Notes: a model not told the origin generated them from the sequence alone. Numbered from the stretch's first letter, positions 9,633-20,686 are shown. The stretch is 64,000 bases of DNA from Anaeromyxobacter dehalogenans 2CP-1 (GCF_000022145.1 NC_011891.1:496001-560000), one strand, 5' to 3'. A program made the numbers and translations.

Positions 9633-9974
9633 CTACTGCGCGGCGCGTCCCGCGTCTGCGAGCTCGGCCGCGCGGAACGGCTTCGGCAGCGCGGTGGCGG
9701 CCGGGTGCCGGCGGGCGGCCTGCTCGAGCACGTCGGCGTAGGGGCCGGTCATGACCGGGCGCGCGCCCGCGGCGGTCGCCGCCGCGAGCACCTCGTCGGC
9801 CCCGGCCATGTGGGCGTCCACCAGGCAGCAGTCGACGCCGCCCGCGGCGAGCCGCGCGAGCGCCTCGTCGGCGCTCACGCACACCTCGACCCGGTGCCCG
9901 TCCAGCCGGAGCGCGATCGCGAGGGCCTCCCGGAAGTTCCGATCCGCATCCACGAGCAGGAAGCACTGCGCCAT
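9633..9974 (-). CDS. Small stand-alone receiver-domain protein
   Basis: A 113-residue protein that is almost only a CheY-like receiver: acidic residues in LLVDADRNF, the likely phospho-acceptor Asp in CCLVDAHMAG, the TG of VMTGPY in the Thr/Ser position, and the conserved Lys in LPKPFR. It lacks any output domain, so it would act by protein-protein contact or as a phosphate sink. The ATG at 9974 is chosen since it starts right at the beta-1 strand (MAQCFLLVDAD). It lies downstream of the NtrC-type regulator and kinase, in the same orientation, but beyond a 309-nt gap containing a strong terminator-like hairpin. A partner kinase could be the multi-GAF kinase upstream, by inference only. Confidence 0.75.
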   Translation of the reverse strand: MAQCFLLVDADRNFREALAIALRLDGHRVEVCVSADEALARLAAGGVDCCLVDAHMAGADEVLAAATAAGARPVMTGPYADVLEQAARRHPAATALPKPFRAAELADAGRAAQ

Positions 9975-9989
9975 GGGGACGCTTCCGGG

Positions 9990-10065
9990 AGAAAAGAAAA
10001 AGAAGTGCAAAGCGCAGCTGAAGTGGCGGGGGGGGACCTACTTCAACAGGCTGCTTTGCACTTCT
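9990..10065 (-). terminator. Long hairpin with U-rich tail in the leader of the receiver gene (terminator or attenuator)
   Basis: On the minus strand, AGAAGTGCAAAGC pairs perfectly with GCTTTGCACTTCT (10065-10053 with 10013-10001). The stem continues through short AGC/GCT and TGAAGT/ACTTCA pairings, interrupted by small bulges, and closes on a loop with eight consecutive C. It is followed at once by a T-rich run (TTTTCTTTTC, plus 9991-10000) and then the receiver gene's ATG 16 nt further on. This is the shape of an intrinsic terminator placed in a 5' leader. The A/T-rich tail contrasts sharply with the surrounding DNA. Confidence 0.65.
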
Positions 10066-10283
10066 CCCTGTCCCGAAGAGCAATGACGATGCCAGCCCGG
10101 TCGCGGATGCCTGCCCTGGAGGATAGGCCCTCTATCCGGGCACTTGCCCGCCTGGCCGGCGGAGCCACTCCGGGACCGCATCCCTCGAAGGTCCGGGGCG
10201 TGATTTCGTAGGTGCAAGATGGCGTTGCAAAAGTGAAACGGGCCCCGGGCGCGGATGCCTCCCGGGTCCGGCGGAGCTCCCCG
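10066..10283. other. Non-coding remainder of the gap behind the NtrC-type regulator
   Basis: No gene seen. A small inverted repeat GGATAG/CTATCC lies at 10121-10137. A TGCAA...TTGCA pair near 10213-10230 resembles half of a sigma-54 site, but the -24 GG and the spacing are wrong. Confidence 0.4.
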
Positions 10284-11708
<1,425 letters not shown>

Positions 11709-11721
11709 GCGTCCCGGAATG

Positions 11722-14700
11722 TCAGCCAATCCCCGCCTCCTTTTCAACCGGGCCGCCGTCCTCCCCCGCGAGCGGGGTGAGCGGGAAGCGCAGCGCGAAG
11801 GCGGTTCCGGCGCCGGGCCGGCTGGTCACGGTCACCTCGCCGCCGTGCCCCTCGACGATCCGCCGCACCACCGCCAGCCCGAGGCCGGTCCCGCTCGCCT
11901 TGGTGGTGAAGAACGGCTCGAAGATGCGGCCGCGGACCTCGTCGGGGATGCCCGCGCCGGTGTCCTCCAGCTCGAGCACCGCGGCGTCCCCATCGCGCCG
12001 CAGCCGGACGGTGAGCCGGCCCCCGCGCGGCATGGCCTGCACCGCGTTCACCGCCACGTTCACCACCGCCTGCCGCACCAGGCGCGCGTCCATGGGCACC
12101 TGCGGCAGCGCCGGGTCCACCTCGCGCTGGATCTGGATCGGCTGGCCGTTCTGCGCGAGCGCGGTGGCGAGCGCCTCCTCCACCACCCGGTCCAGCGGCT
12201 CGGGGCGCACCTCCGGCGTGGACGGGCGGGCGAAGTCGAGCAGGTCGCCCACGATCCGGTTCAGCCGGTCCGCCTCCTCGCCCACGATGTCGAGCAGCAT
12301 CCGGGCGTCGCCCTGGGGGCGCAGCATGCGCCGGAGCGAGCCGAGCGAGTTGAAGATGACGCCGAGCGGGTTGCGCACCTCGTGCGCGACCACCGCCGAC
12401 AGCTCGCCGAGCGCCGCGAGCCGCTCCTGCTGGATGAGCTGGCGCTGCGCGTGAGCCAGCTCGGCGTAGCTGCGGCGCAGGTCCTCGTAGAGCCGCGCGT
12501 TCTCCGCCGCGACCGCGAGCTGGTTCGCGATGGCGGCCCCGCGCTCGATCTCCGCCGGGCTGAAGCGCCGCGGCCCGCGGGTCTCCAGGATCACCGCGGC
12601 GCCGATGTAGCGGTCGCGCACCAGCAGCGGCAGCCCGAGCATGGCGCGGATGGACGGGTCGAGCGCCAGGTCCTCGCGCACCCGCGGATCGCGCGCCGCG
12701 TCCTCGATGGCGATCGGCTCCCGGCGCTCGAACACCAGGGCGGCGAGGCGCGGGGCGGCGGGCTCGACCGGCACGTCCACGCCCACCGCGGCCTGCGGCA
12801 ACCCCCACGCCGCCCGCACCTGGAGCTGCTCGCCGCCCGGGGAGGTCAGCGCGATGACCGCGCGCGGCGCATCCACGATGCGCGCCAGGTTCCGCACCCC
12901 CGCGTCGAGCACCTGCTCGAAGTCGAGCGTGGCCACCAGCGAGCGGCCCACCTCGTGGAGCAGCCCCAGCTCCTCGGCGCGCCGGCGGGTCTCGGAGTAG
13001 AGCCGCGCGTTGTCCACCGCCACCGCCAGCTGGCTGGCGATGGCCATGGCGCGCGACAGCTCGCCGGGCGAGAACGTCCGGTCCGTGGTGGCGGCGGCCA
13101 CCAGCGCCACGCCCACCGGCTGGTCGCGCACGTGGAGCGGCACCGCCAGCAGCGCCCGGTCCGGCACGCCGGGCTCGGCGAGCCGCCCGGCGATCGGGGT
13201 CCGCGCCTCGAGCGCGTCGCGCGCCAGCGACCGCTCGGCGAGCGGGACCGAGGCCGGCCCGATGGGCGCGCCGCGGGTGGCCGCGCGCCGCAGCTCGCGC
13301 CGCCGGTAGTCGTCGAGCAGGATGGTGCAGTCGGAGCCCTGCAGCGTCTGCTTCAGGTGCTCGGCGCCGGCGGAGAGCACCTCCTCGAGGTCGAGGGACG
13401 AGGACACCACCCGCGCCACGTCGATGACGGTGGAGAGCTCGTGCAGGCGCCCGCGGGCCTCGGCGTACAGCCGGGCGTTCTCGATCGCCACCGCGAGCTG
13501 GTTCGCCACCGCCGTGACCCGCTCCACCTCGGCCGGCGTGAAGCGGCGCGGCCGCTCGGTGTCCACCACGACCAGCACGCCCAGCGGCTCGCCGCGCAGC
13601 AGCAGCGGCGCCACGATGGCGGCGCGCGCCCGGTGGTACTCGACCAGCAGCCGGTTGAGCCCGGCGGGCTCGGCGTCGACGTCCTCCACCACGAACGTGC
13701 GCCGCTCGCGCACCGAGCGCCAGCTCAGCCCCTCGCCGCCGGCGAGCGCGTCGGAGGCCCGCTCCAGCGCGGCGGGGCCGCCCGGGCTGACGGCGGCGGC
13801 GCGCAGCGAGAGGTGGACGGGGTCGTACAGGTGGACCACGCCGACGCCGGCGCCGAGCAGCCGCCGCGCCGCCACCACGCCCTCGGAGAGGACGTGGTCG
13901 AGGTCGAGGGAGCCCGCCACCGTGCGGCTCATCTCGTTCAGCAGCGACAGGTCCTCGACCCGGCGGCTGGCCTCGGCGTACAGCTCGGCGTTCTCCAGCC
14001 CGACCGCCAGCTCGCCGGCGAGCGCGTTCGCCAGCGCCAGCTCCGGATCCGAGAAGCTGCGCCCCGCGTCGTCGAAGAGGAACAGGACGCCGCGCGTGGC
14101 CTGGCGCGAGGTGAGCGGGACCACCAGCAGCGCGGTGGGGGGCAGGCCCTCGCGGCCGCAGAGCGCGCTGCGCGGGTCGCGCGAGGCGTCCTCGGTCCAG
14201 GCCGGCGCGCCGCGGCGCAGCGCGTCCTCCGCCAGCAGGTCCTGGCCCGCCGGGATGCGCAGCGCCTCGGCGCGCAGCGGCCCGCCCCAGCCGCCCACGC
14301 CGCGCAGGCAGCGCTCCTGCGGGTCCACCAGCAGCACCGCGGCGCCGCGGCAGGAGAGGGCGCTCGCCACCTCGCGGCAGCCGTCGTCGAGCAGCGCCGG
14401 CACGTCCCCGGGCGCGTTCCCGAAGATGCGCAGCGCGAGCGCGTGCACCGCCTCCAGATCCGACAGGCGCCGGCGGACGTCGGCGAACAGGCGCGCGTTC
14501 TCGACCGCCACGCCGATCTGCACCGCCATCGCCGAGAGCAGCGTCACCTCGCGATCGGCGAACGGGCGCGCGGTGCGGCGCCCGAGCACGATCGAGCCCA
14601 CCGCGGACTGTCCCTTCGCGAGCAGCGGGACCGCCATGGCCTCCCGCAGCCCCTCGGCCTGCGCCACCTGGACCGCGGTGGGGTCGGCGTCGTCCGGGTA

Positions 14701-16305
14701 CCGCGCCGGCGCGCAGCGCTTCACCGCCAGCCCGGGCAGCGACTCGCCCAGCCCGAGCCGCGCGGCGCGCCGCAGCGTCTCGGACGAGAGGCCGTGGCCG
14801 GCGACCAGCGCGAGCCGCTCACCCTCGCGGACGAACGCCGCGCCGGTGTCGGCCTGGAACGTCTCCACCACCCGGCGCAGCGAGGTGTCGAGCAGCAGCA
14901 CCGGGTCGAGCTGCGCGCTGCCCATCGCCACGTCGTTGATGAGCGTGAGCTCGGCCACCCGGCGGCGGAGCGCGCCCAGCAGCCCCTGCGTCTCGACCGC
15001 GCTGGCCACGTGCGGGCCGACGGCGCCGAGCAGCCCGAGCCAGGGCCGCACCGCCTCGAGGTCCTCGCGGAACGCGGCCACCATGACGCCGACCGCGCGC
15101 CCGCGGGCCACCAGCGGCACCCAGATGCCGGCGCGGATCCCCTGGGCGCGGAGCGCGTCGGCGCCGGACTCGGCGTCGTCCACCGGCACGGCGCGCGCCG
15201 CGCGGTCTCGCAGCACCTCGCCGATGCGCGCGGTGACGGGCACGCGCTGCAGCCGCGCCTGCACGTCGGGGCTCGTCCCGCTCGCGAACGTGCGGACGAG
15301 CTCGCGGCCACCCTCCTCCACCAGGTACACGGCCACCACCGCGCAGCCGGTGGCGGAGGTCAGCACGGTGGTGACCTCGCCGAAGAACGTGTCGAGGTCG
15401 GCGGCGTCCCCCGCCAGCCGTCCGACCCGGTTCAGGAGCGCCAGGTCGGCGTTGTGGCGGGAGAGGTCGGCGATGGTCCGCGCCGCGTCGAGCGCCGCGG
15501 CGAGCTGCGCGCCGAACAGCCGGAGCGCGCCCAGGTCCTCGCTCCGCAGCCAGCGCGCCGCGATGAGCAGCCCCAGCGCCGGGCCGGCGCGCGTGTCCAC
15601 CCGGACCGCGACGGCGCGGGCGATGCCGATGGCGGCGATGGCCTCGCGGGTCGCCGCGGCGCGCGCCTCGGGAACGAACGCGGCCGCCTCGTTGGGGAGG
15701 TCGTCGGAGTAGGCCGCGCCCGCGTCCCACGCCGAGCGGAACATGGGCGGCCAGCGCCCGGGCTGCCCGTCCAGCGGTCGCTCCAGCGCGCGCTCCAGCC
15801 GCGCGGCCGCAGCGGGCGGCAGCGCCGACCAGTCCACCCGCAGCCCGTCGCCGTCGGGCCGCGCGAGCAGCACGAGCGCCGACAGCTCGTCGGCGGCGCC
15901 GCGCAGCCGCTCCAGCACCGCCGCCTCGCTGGGCTCGCGCTGGAGCGCCGCGCCCAGCGCCGCGAGCGCCTCCAGGCGCGGCCGCCGGGTCGCCTGCGCG
16001 GTCGCGTCGCGCACCTCCAGGACGACGTCGGCGCCGTGCACCCGGACGCGCAGCTCCACCGGCCGCCGGGTGCCGTCCGGCAGGAGGACGCCGACCTCGT
16101 ACTCGGCCGGCGCCGCCTCGCCGCGCAGGCGCCGCTCGTGCCGCTCCACCACCCGCGCCACGTCCTCGGGCGCGACCAGGTCGAGCACGTCCAGCCCCAC
16201 CATGTCCGGCACGGTGCGGCCGGCGAGGGCCGCCGCGCCCTCGCTCGCGTGCACGATCTTCCGATCGCGCAGCACCAGCGAGCCGGCCTGGAACCGCTCC
16301 GCCAT
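11722..16305 (-). CDS. Giant PAS/multi-GAF sensor histidine kinase
   Basis: A 1,527-residue soluble kinase with no transmembrane helix. An N-terminal PAS-like region (1-100) is followed by seven GAF-like modules beginning near residues 108, 285, 450, 615, 783, 955 and 1108; the first is the weakest match. Each of the later ones opens with a helix of the type LLNEMSRTVAGSLDLDHVL and ends with a helix of the type VAIENARLY. HisKA follows, with the H-box VAHEVRNPL (His near 1308), then HATPase with DTGAGI (near 1450) and GTGLGL (near 1475). The ATG at 16305 overlaps the selB stop by one nt (TGATG), so the kinase is translationally coupled to selB. The NtrC-type regulator follows. Ligands are unknown; GAFs commonly bind nucleotides, bilins or heme. 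Confidence 0.9.
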   Translation of the reverse strand: MAERFQAGSLVLRDRKIVHASEGAAALAGRTVPDMVGLDVLDLVAPEDVARVVERHERRLRGEAAPAEYEVGVLLPDGTRRPVELRVRVHGADVVLEVRDATAQATRRPRLEALAALGAALQREPSEAAVLERLRGAADELSALVLLARPDGDGLRVDWSALPPAAAARLERALERPLDGQPGRWPPMFRSAWDAGAAYSDDLPNEAAAFVPEARAAATREAIAAIGIARAVAVRVDTRAGPALGLLIAARWLRSEDLGALRLFGAQLAAALDAARTIADLSRHNADLALLNRVGRLAGDAADLDTFFGEVTTVLTSATGCAVVAVYLVEEGGRELVRTFASGTSPDVQARLQRVPVTARIGEVLRDRAARAVPVDDAESGADALRAQGIRAGIWVPLVARGRAVGVMVAAFREDLEAVRPWLGLLGAVGPHVASAVETQGLLGALRRRVAELTLINDVAMGSAQLDPVLLLDTSLRRVVETFQADTGAAFVREGERLALVAGHGLSSETLRRAARLGLGESLPGLAVKRCAPARYPDDADPTAVQVAQAEGLREAMAVPLLAKGQSAVGSIVLGRRTARPFADREVTLLSAMAVQIGVAVENARLFADVRRRLSDLEAVHALALRIFGNAPGDVPALLDDGCREVASALSCRGAAVLLVDPQERCLRGVGGWGGPLRAEALRIPAGQDLLAEDALRRGAPAWTEDASRDPRSALCGREGLPPTALLVVPLTSRQATRGVLFLFDDAGRSFSDPELALANALAGELAVGLENAELYAEASRRVEDLSLLNEMSRTVAGSLDLDHVLSEGVVAARRLLGAGVGVVHLYDPVHLSLRAAAVSPGGPAALERASDALAGGEGLSWRSVRERRTFVVEDVDAEPAGLNRLLVEYHRARAAIVAPLLLRGEPLGVLVVVDTERPRRFTPAEVERVTAVANQLAVAIENARLYAEARGRLHELSTVIDVARVVSSSLDLEEVLSAGAEHLKQTLQGSDCTILLDDYRRRELRRAATRGAPIGPASVPLAERSLARDALEARTPIAGRLAEPGVPDRALLAVPLHVRDQPVGVALVAAATTDRTFSPGELSRAMAIASQLAVAVDNARLYSETRRRAEELGLLHEVGRSLVATLDFEQVLDAGVRNLARIVDAPRAVIALTSPGGEQLQVRAAWGLPQAAVGVDVPVEPAAPRLAALVFERREPIAIEDAARDPRVREDLALDPSIRAMLGLPLLVRDRYIGAAVILETRGPRRFSPAEIERGAAIANQLAVAAENARLYEDLRRSYAELAHAQRQLIQQERLAALGELSAVVAHEVRNPLGVIFNSLGSLRRMLRPQGDARMLLDIVGEEADRLNRIVGDLLDFARPSTPEVRPEPLDRVVEEALATALAQNGQPIQIQREVDPALPQVPMDARLVRQAVVNVAVNAVQAMPRGGRLTVRLRRDGDAAVLELEDTGAGIPDEVRGRIFEPFFTTKASGTGLGLAVVRRIVEGHGGEVTVTSRPGAGTAFALRFPLTPLAGEDGGPVEKEAGIG

Positions 16306-18254
16306 CAGCGTCCCTCGCCGCGCAGCACCCGCTTCTCGCCCACCCGCAGCGTGACCTTCTCGCGGTCGAAGAACTCGGCCAGCGGGATGACGTGCTTGCG
16401 GGTCGCGCCCACCAGGTCCTTGAACTCCTGGGTGGTGATCTGGCGGCGTTCCCGCAGCCAGGCCACCAGCTTCGTCTCGAGCGTCTTCACCGCCGCCGCG
16501 TCGAAGTACAGCTCCGACGAGACGCGCAGCGCGCGCCCCTCCGCGGCGAGCAGCTTCAGGACGGCCTGCACGTCCGGGGCGCTCGCGCCCACCGCGCCTG
16601 GCAGCTCGGCCAGCCACGGCGGGGTGAGCCCGCCCTTGGCCAGCGCGGCGGCGACCTTCTCCTTGAGCGCGCCGCCGGCGCTCTCGCCGCTCGCGGCCGC
16701 GTGGCCCTTCTCGCGGACCGCGTCGCCCTCCACCACCAGCTCGCCCCGCTCGGCGGCGTGCGCCAGCAGCCGCTGGAACAGCCGCGGATCGGTCACCGGC
16801 GGCAGCTTCCCGCGCAGCGCCTCGCGCCCCATGCCGGCCGCGAGCGGGTGGTCGCGGTGGAACGCGGCCACCGCCGCGGCCATCCGGCGGGTCAGCTCCT
16901 GCGCGACCGTCCCGGCCACGTAGGCGCGCCGCTCGCGGTCGAACAGCACCGCGCCGCCGCGCGCGCCCAGCCGGTCCAGCGTCGCCTGCGCGGCCTTCGG
17001 GGAGAGCGCGGTGCGCCCCACCAGCGCGGGCAGGTCGAGGCCGGCCGGTCCGGCCATGGCGAGCACCGTGGCGAGGCGCGCCTCCGGGTCGGCGCCGGCG
17101 AGGACCGTGAGCTGCGCGAGCGAGTCCGGCCGCCCGCGGCGGCGCTTCGGCGCGGCCACCGCGAGCACCCGCCCGCCGCCGACCGTCTTGCCGCGCCCCT
17201 CCAGCACCGCGAACCCGCGCAGGATGAAGCGCTGCCCCGGCAGCGCCGCGGCCGGCTCCGCCAGCCGGAGCTGCGCGTGAGCGGTGGCGCCGGGCGCGAG
17301 CTCGGCGCGATCGAGGAGCGAGATGACCGCCGGGACCTGCGCCGTGCCCACGTGCAGGAGCAGCTTGGCGCGGTGGCGGAGCGGCTTCGGGGCGGCCGCG
17401 AGCAGCGTCAGCTCCGCGTCGACGATGGACGACGGCGGCACGACCCCGGGGTGGACCAGCACCTGACCGCGGCGGATGGCGGCGGGCTCGATGCCGGGCA
17501 GGTTCACCGCCGTGCGCTGGCCGGCGAGCGCGCGCGGGGTGGGCTTGCCGTGCACCTGGACCGAGCGGACCCGCAGCCCGTCGCCGCCGGGCGAGGCGGG
17601 CAGGAGCGCGGCGGCGTCGCCCTCGGCGATCTGCCCGGAGAGCAGCGTGCCGGTGACCACGGTCCCGAAGCCCTTCATCGAGAACGCGCGGTCGATGGGC
17701 AGGAACAGCGGGCCGTCGGTGGGCCGCTCCGGCACCTCGGCGGCGAGCGCGGCCAGCGCGGCGCGCAGCGCGTCCAGCCCCTCCCCCGTCGCGGAGGAGA
17801 CGGGGACGATGGGCGCGCCCTCCAGGAACGTGCCGCGCGTCACCTCGCGTACGTCCTGCTCGAGCAGCGGCAGCCAGTCCGCGCCCAGCTCCGGCAGCAG
17901 GTCGGCCTTGGTGACGGCGACCAGCCCCCGCGGCACGCCCAGCAGCCGGCAGATGTCGAGGTGCTCGCGGGTCTGGGGCATCACCCCCTCGTCCGCCGCG
18001 ATCACGAGCACCACCAGGTCGATGCCGCCCGCGCCGGCCGCCATGGAGCGGACGAAGCGCTCGTGGCCGGGCACGTCCACCACGCCGGCCACCGAGCCGT
18101 CGGGCAGCGCCAGGTGCGCGAAGCCCAGCTCGATGGTGATGCCGCGCCGCTTCTCGTCGCGCAGCCGGTCGGTGTCGATGCCGGTGAGCGCCCGGACGAG
18201 CGAGGTCTTCCCGTGATCGATGTGGCCGGCCGTGCCGATGACGACGCGCTTCAT
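16305..18254 (-). CDS. selB: Selenocysteine-specific elongation factor SelB
   Basis: SelB delivers Sec-tRNA(Sec) to the ribosome at UGA codons marked by a SECIS element. The 649-residue protein has an EF-Tu-like GTPase domain (G1 [12 protein letters not shown] at 7-18, G2 [10 protein letters not shown]3 DVPGHERF, G4 TKAD), then beta-barrel domains II-III, and a C-terminal set of winged-helix repeats (about 390-649) that bind SECIS. Length fits the family. It is flanked on the same strand by a phosphoribosyltransferase gene 20 nt upstream and a histidine kinase gene whose start overlaps its stop. selA is 12 kb away. No selenoprotein gene was recognised in the window. Confidence 0.96.
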   Translation of the reverse strand: MKRVVIGTAGHIDHGKTSLVRALTGIDTDRLRDEKRRGITIELGFAHLALPDGSVAGVVDVPGHERFVRSMAAGAGGIDLVVLVIAADEGVMPQTREHLDICRLLGVPRGLVAVTKADLLPELGADWLPLLEQDVREVTRGTFLEGAPIVPVSSATGEGLDALRAALAALAAEVPERPTDGPLFLPIDRAFSMKGFGTVVTGTLLSGQIAEGDAAALLPASPGGDGLRVRSVQVHGKPTPRALAGQRTAVNLPGIEPAAIRRGQVLVHPGVVPPSSIVDAELTLLAAAPKPLRHRAKLLLHVGTAQVPAVISLLDRAELAPGATAHAQLRLAEPAAALPGQRFILRGFAVLEGRGKTVGGGRVLAVAAPKRRRGRPDSLAQLTVLAGADPEARLATVLAMAGPAGLDLPALVGRTALSPKAAQATLDRLGARGGAVLFDRERRAYVAGTVAQELTRRMAAAVAAFHRDHPLAAGMGREALRGKLPPVTDPRLFQRLLAHAAERGELVVEGDAVREKGHAAASGESAGGALKEKVAAALAKGGLTPPWLAELPGAVGASAPDVQAVLKLLAAEGRALRVSSELYFDAAAVKTLETKLVAWLRERRQITTQEFKDLVGATRKHVIPLAEFFDREKVTLRVGEKRVLRGEGR

Positions 18255-18274
18255 GGCTCTCCGGCCGCGACCGG

Positions 18275-18976
18275 CTAGACCCCGACCTCGCCCGGATCCA
18301 CGGCCGCGCCCAGCTGGTCGAGCTGGTAGTCCCAGGCGAACAGGATGAGCTCGTCGGTCTCGAACGCGTGGAAGTCGGGCCGGGCGCCGCTCGGGCGCAC
18401 CACCAGCACCGCGGTGCGCACCTCGCGGGCGCCCGCCTTGCGCGCCGCCGCGCGCGCCTTCGCGAGCGTGGCGCCGGTCGCGGCCACGTCGTCCACCACC
18501 AGCACGCGGCGCCCGGTCAGCGGCGGCAGCTCGGAGGCGGGGGCGCCGGGGCCGCCCGCGTCGCGGCGGCGCTTCTCGATGCGGACCGGCTGGAACTCGG
18601 CGCCGAGCGCGGCGGCGAGCGCCCCGCCCACGAACACGCCGCCCTTGGCGATCCCGACCACCACGTCGGGCCGGTAGGACTCGTGGATGCGCGCCGCGAG
18701 GTTGCGGGCCACCTCGCCGAACGCGGCCCAGCCGATCTCGCGCATGGCCTTCTTGGGCGCGCGGCGGAGGTGGGCGGGCGCGGCGAGCCGGTCCATCGCG
18801 AAGCCGTCGGCGACGCCCATGCCGAGCGGCTGCTCCGGACGGCGCTTCACCTTGGCCCGGGGCGCGGCGCGCTTGCGGGGCGCGGCCTTGCGCGGCGCGG
18901 CGGCGCCGGCGCGCGCGGCCTTGCCGCGGGAGCGCGGACGCCTGCGGACGGTCTTCCTCTTCGTGGCGGAAGCGAT
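18275..18976 (-). CDS. Phosphoribosyltransferase with a basic N-terminal tail
   Basis: The C-terminal 180 residues form a type I phosphoribosyltransferase: the PRPP-binding motif VLVVDDVAATGATL is clear, preceded by VVVGIAKGGVFVGGALA. Such enzymes transfer phosphoribose to a purine or related base; substrate cannot be assigned. About 50 residues rich in Lys, Arg, Ala and Pro (ATKRKTVRRRPRSRGK and on) come first and resemble a histone-like nucleic-acid-binding tail. No ATG, GTG or TTG begins this tail: a strong GGAGG lies 6 nt before an ATC at 18976, giving (M)ASATKRK. The fallback start is ATG 18820, which gives 181 residues without the tail. selB begins 20 nt downstream. Confidence 0.75.
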   Translation of the reverse strand: MASATKRKTVRRRPRSRGKAARAGAAAPRKAAPRKRAAPRAKVKRRPEQPLGMGVADGFAMDRLAAPAHLRRAPKKAMREIGWAAFGEVARNLAARIHESYRPDVVVGIAKGGVFVGGALAAALGAEFQPVRIEKRRRDAGGPGAPASELPPLTGRRVLVVDDVAATGATLAKARAAARKAGAREVRTAVLVVRPSGARPDFHAFETDELILFAWDYQLDQLGAAVDPGEVGV

Positions 18977-19056
18977 GATGTCCCTCCGGGACTCGGGCCG
19001 CGGGCGGCCCGTGACGGGCGCCCGGAATCTACCACGCGGCGGGGCGGATGGCGCCG

Positions 19057-19944
19057 CTACCGGTCCTGCGCGTCCCGCTCCGCCAGCCGCCGGGCGATGT
19101 CGCGGAGCTCCGCCTCGCCGATCACGTAGCGCTGGCGGCAGAACTCGCAGGAGATGACCGCTTGCTTCTCCTCGGCGAGCACCTGCGCGATGCCCTCCCG
19201 CCCGAGCGCGGACACCGCGGCGCGGGCCCGCTCCGGGCTGCAGCCGCACCGGTAGGCGATCTCCTCGTCGGCGAGCACCTCGAAGCCGTCCCCCGCCACG
19301 TCCCGGATGACCTCCTGTGCGGGGGCGCCGCGCGCCAGCGCGGCCCGGAGCGCGCCGGAGGCGAGCCGCTCGCGCGCCGCCTGGACCGCGGCCGCGTCGC
19401 CGTCGGGCAGCTTCTGCAGGAGCAGCCCGCCCACGTCGGCGAGCGGCTCGCCCTCGCGGCCCACCACCGCCAGGTCGAGCGCCGTCTCCACCTGCTCGCT
19501 CGCGGCGAACCAGCGGCGCAGGTCCTCGGCCACGTCGAGCGCCTCGAGCTCCACCGCGCTCCGGTAGTACTGGCCGCTCCCCGGGTCGCGCAGCACCGAC
19601 AGGAACCCGGAGCCGCCCAGGGCGGCGCGCGCCGCGCGGGCGGGATCGCCGGGGAAGTGGACCGCCGGGCGGCGCACGTAGCCGCGCACGTTGCCGTCGC
19701 GGTCGGCGTCCACGAAGATCCCGCCCACCGGGCCGTCGCACTCGATCTGCAGGTTGACGCGGCCCTGCTCCTTCTGCAGGGCGCCGAGCAGCGCCCCGGC
19801 CGCAAGCCCCTGGGCGAACAGGTGGGCGCTCGTCGGGTAGAGCCCGTGGAGCACGCGCGCCATGCGGGCGGTGTCGCCCACGCGAACGAAGACGGCGCGG
19901 AGCCCGCGCTGCGGGAGGAGGCCACGGCAGAGGCGGTCGGTCAT
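19057..19944 (-). CDS. hslO: Hsp33 redox-regulated chaperonin
   Basis: Hsp33 is a cytoplasmic holdase activated by oxidative unfolding of its C-terminal zinc centre. The 295-residue protein carries the four zinc cysteines in the canonical CxC and CxxC arrangement: C233 and C235 (YRCGC) and C266 and C269 (SCEFC). The N-terminal domain has the usual substrate-binding region (NLQIECDGPVGGIFVDAD). It is the gene upstream of the phosphoribosyltransferase-selB block on the same strand, separated by 80 nt. It adds to the oxidative and redox-stress character of the region. Confidence 0.95.
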   Translation of the reverse strand: MTDRLCRGLLPQRGLRAVFVRVGDTARMARVLHGLYPTSAHLFAQGLAAGALLGALQKEQGRVNLQIECDGPVGGIFVDADRDGNVRGYVRRPAVHFPGDPARAARAALGGSGFLSVLRDPGSGQYYRSAVELEALDVAEDLRRWFAASEQVETALDLAVVGREGEPLADVGGLLLQKLPDGDAAAVQAARERLASGALRAALARGAPAQEVIRDVAGDGFEVLADEEIAYRCGCSPERARAAVSALGREGIAQVLAEEKQAVISCEFCRQRYVIGEAELRDIARRLAERDAQDR

Positions 19945-20087
19945 CGGCCGGATTCTGTTCGGAAAGCGCGCGGCGCGCCACCCCGCCCCTCGACGGCGCG
20001 CCGCTCACGCGCCGCGACGCCGCGGGCCGAGCGGCCCTGGATCCACGCACCCGCGAGCGCAGGCGGCGCCAGAGGGAGTCGCAGGGC

Positions 20088-20660
20088 TCAGTCGGCCATG
20101 GTGGCGAGCAGGGCGAGCGCGAGCTGCGGCAGCGGGGGCGGCTCGTTCGCGGCGTCGCCGATGAGCTGCACGCTGGCGCGCGAGCTGGACGGGAAGGAGG
20201 CGCCGCGGCGCAGGCACGCCGCGTCGCCGCGGAGCTGGCCCGGCGCCTTGAGGCGCTTCGCGTCCACGGTGCAGTCGCCGAAGCGGGCCGAGAGCCGCTT
20301 GCCGTCGAGGTCGAAGCGGAAGCGGATGCCGTAGAACAGCCCCTCGCCGTGCGTCGCGCTGCCCTTCTGCGTGAGCACCAGGTTCACGTTCGCCCCGGTG
20401 AGCCGGCCCTCGCGGATCTCCAGCGCGATGTTGCGGCCGGCGAGATCGCCGGCCCAGGTGCCGTCCTCTCGCCGGGTGAGGTTCACGGTCGGTCCCACGA
20501 TGCGGCCCTCGTCGAACGCGGCGCTCGTCCCCATGGTGCCCCAGGCCAGGACGCGGACCTCGCCGGAGGGCTCGAAGGGCACGTCCTGGGCGCGCGCGGC
20601 GGCGGCCGCGAGCAGGCCGGCGCACAGGGCGGAGAGGCGCAGCAGGGTGGGGGTACGCAT
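20088..20660 (-). CDS. Hypothetical exported protein
   Basis: A 190-residue protein with a clear Sec signal peptide (MRTPTLLRLSALCAGLLAAA then ARA-Q, cleavage near residue 24), so probably periplasmic. The mature part has beta-rich text (VNLTRREDGTWAGDLAGRNI, VNLVLTQKG, GIRFRFDLDGKRLSARF) and two Cys (in GDCTVDAK and DAACLRR) that could form a disulfide. I recognise no family. It follows the epimerase gene after 26 nt on the same strand and probably belongs to that operon. Confidence 0.75.
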   Translation of the reverse strand: MRTPTLLRLSALCAGLLAAAAARAQDVPFEPSGEVRVLAWGTMGTSAAFDEGRIVGPTVNLTRREDGTWAGDLAGRNIALEIREGRLTGANVNLVLTQKGSATHGEGLFYGIRFRFDLDGKRLSARFGDCTVDAKRLKAPGQLRGDAACLRRGASFPSSSRASVQLIGDAANEPPPLPQLALALLATMAD

Positions 20661-20686
20661 GGGGCGACGATAACGCGGCCCTGCCC

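Noticed and set aside
10205-10235. Sigma-54 promoter ahead of the receiver gene
   Set aside because: The -24 element lacks GG and the spacing to TTGCA is one base too long.
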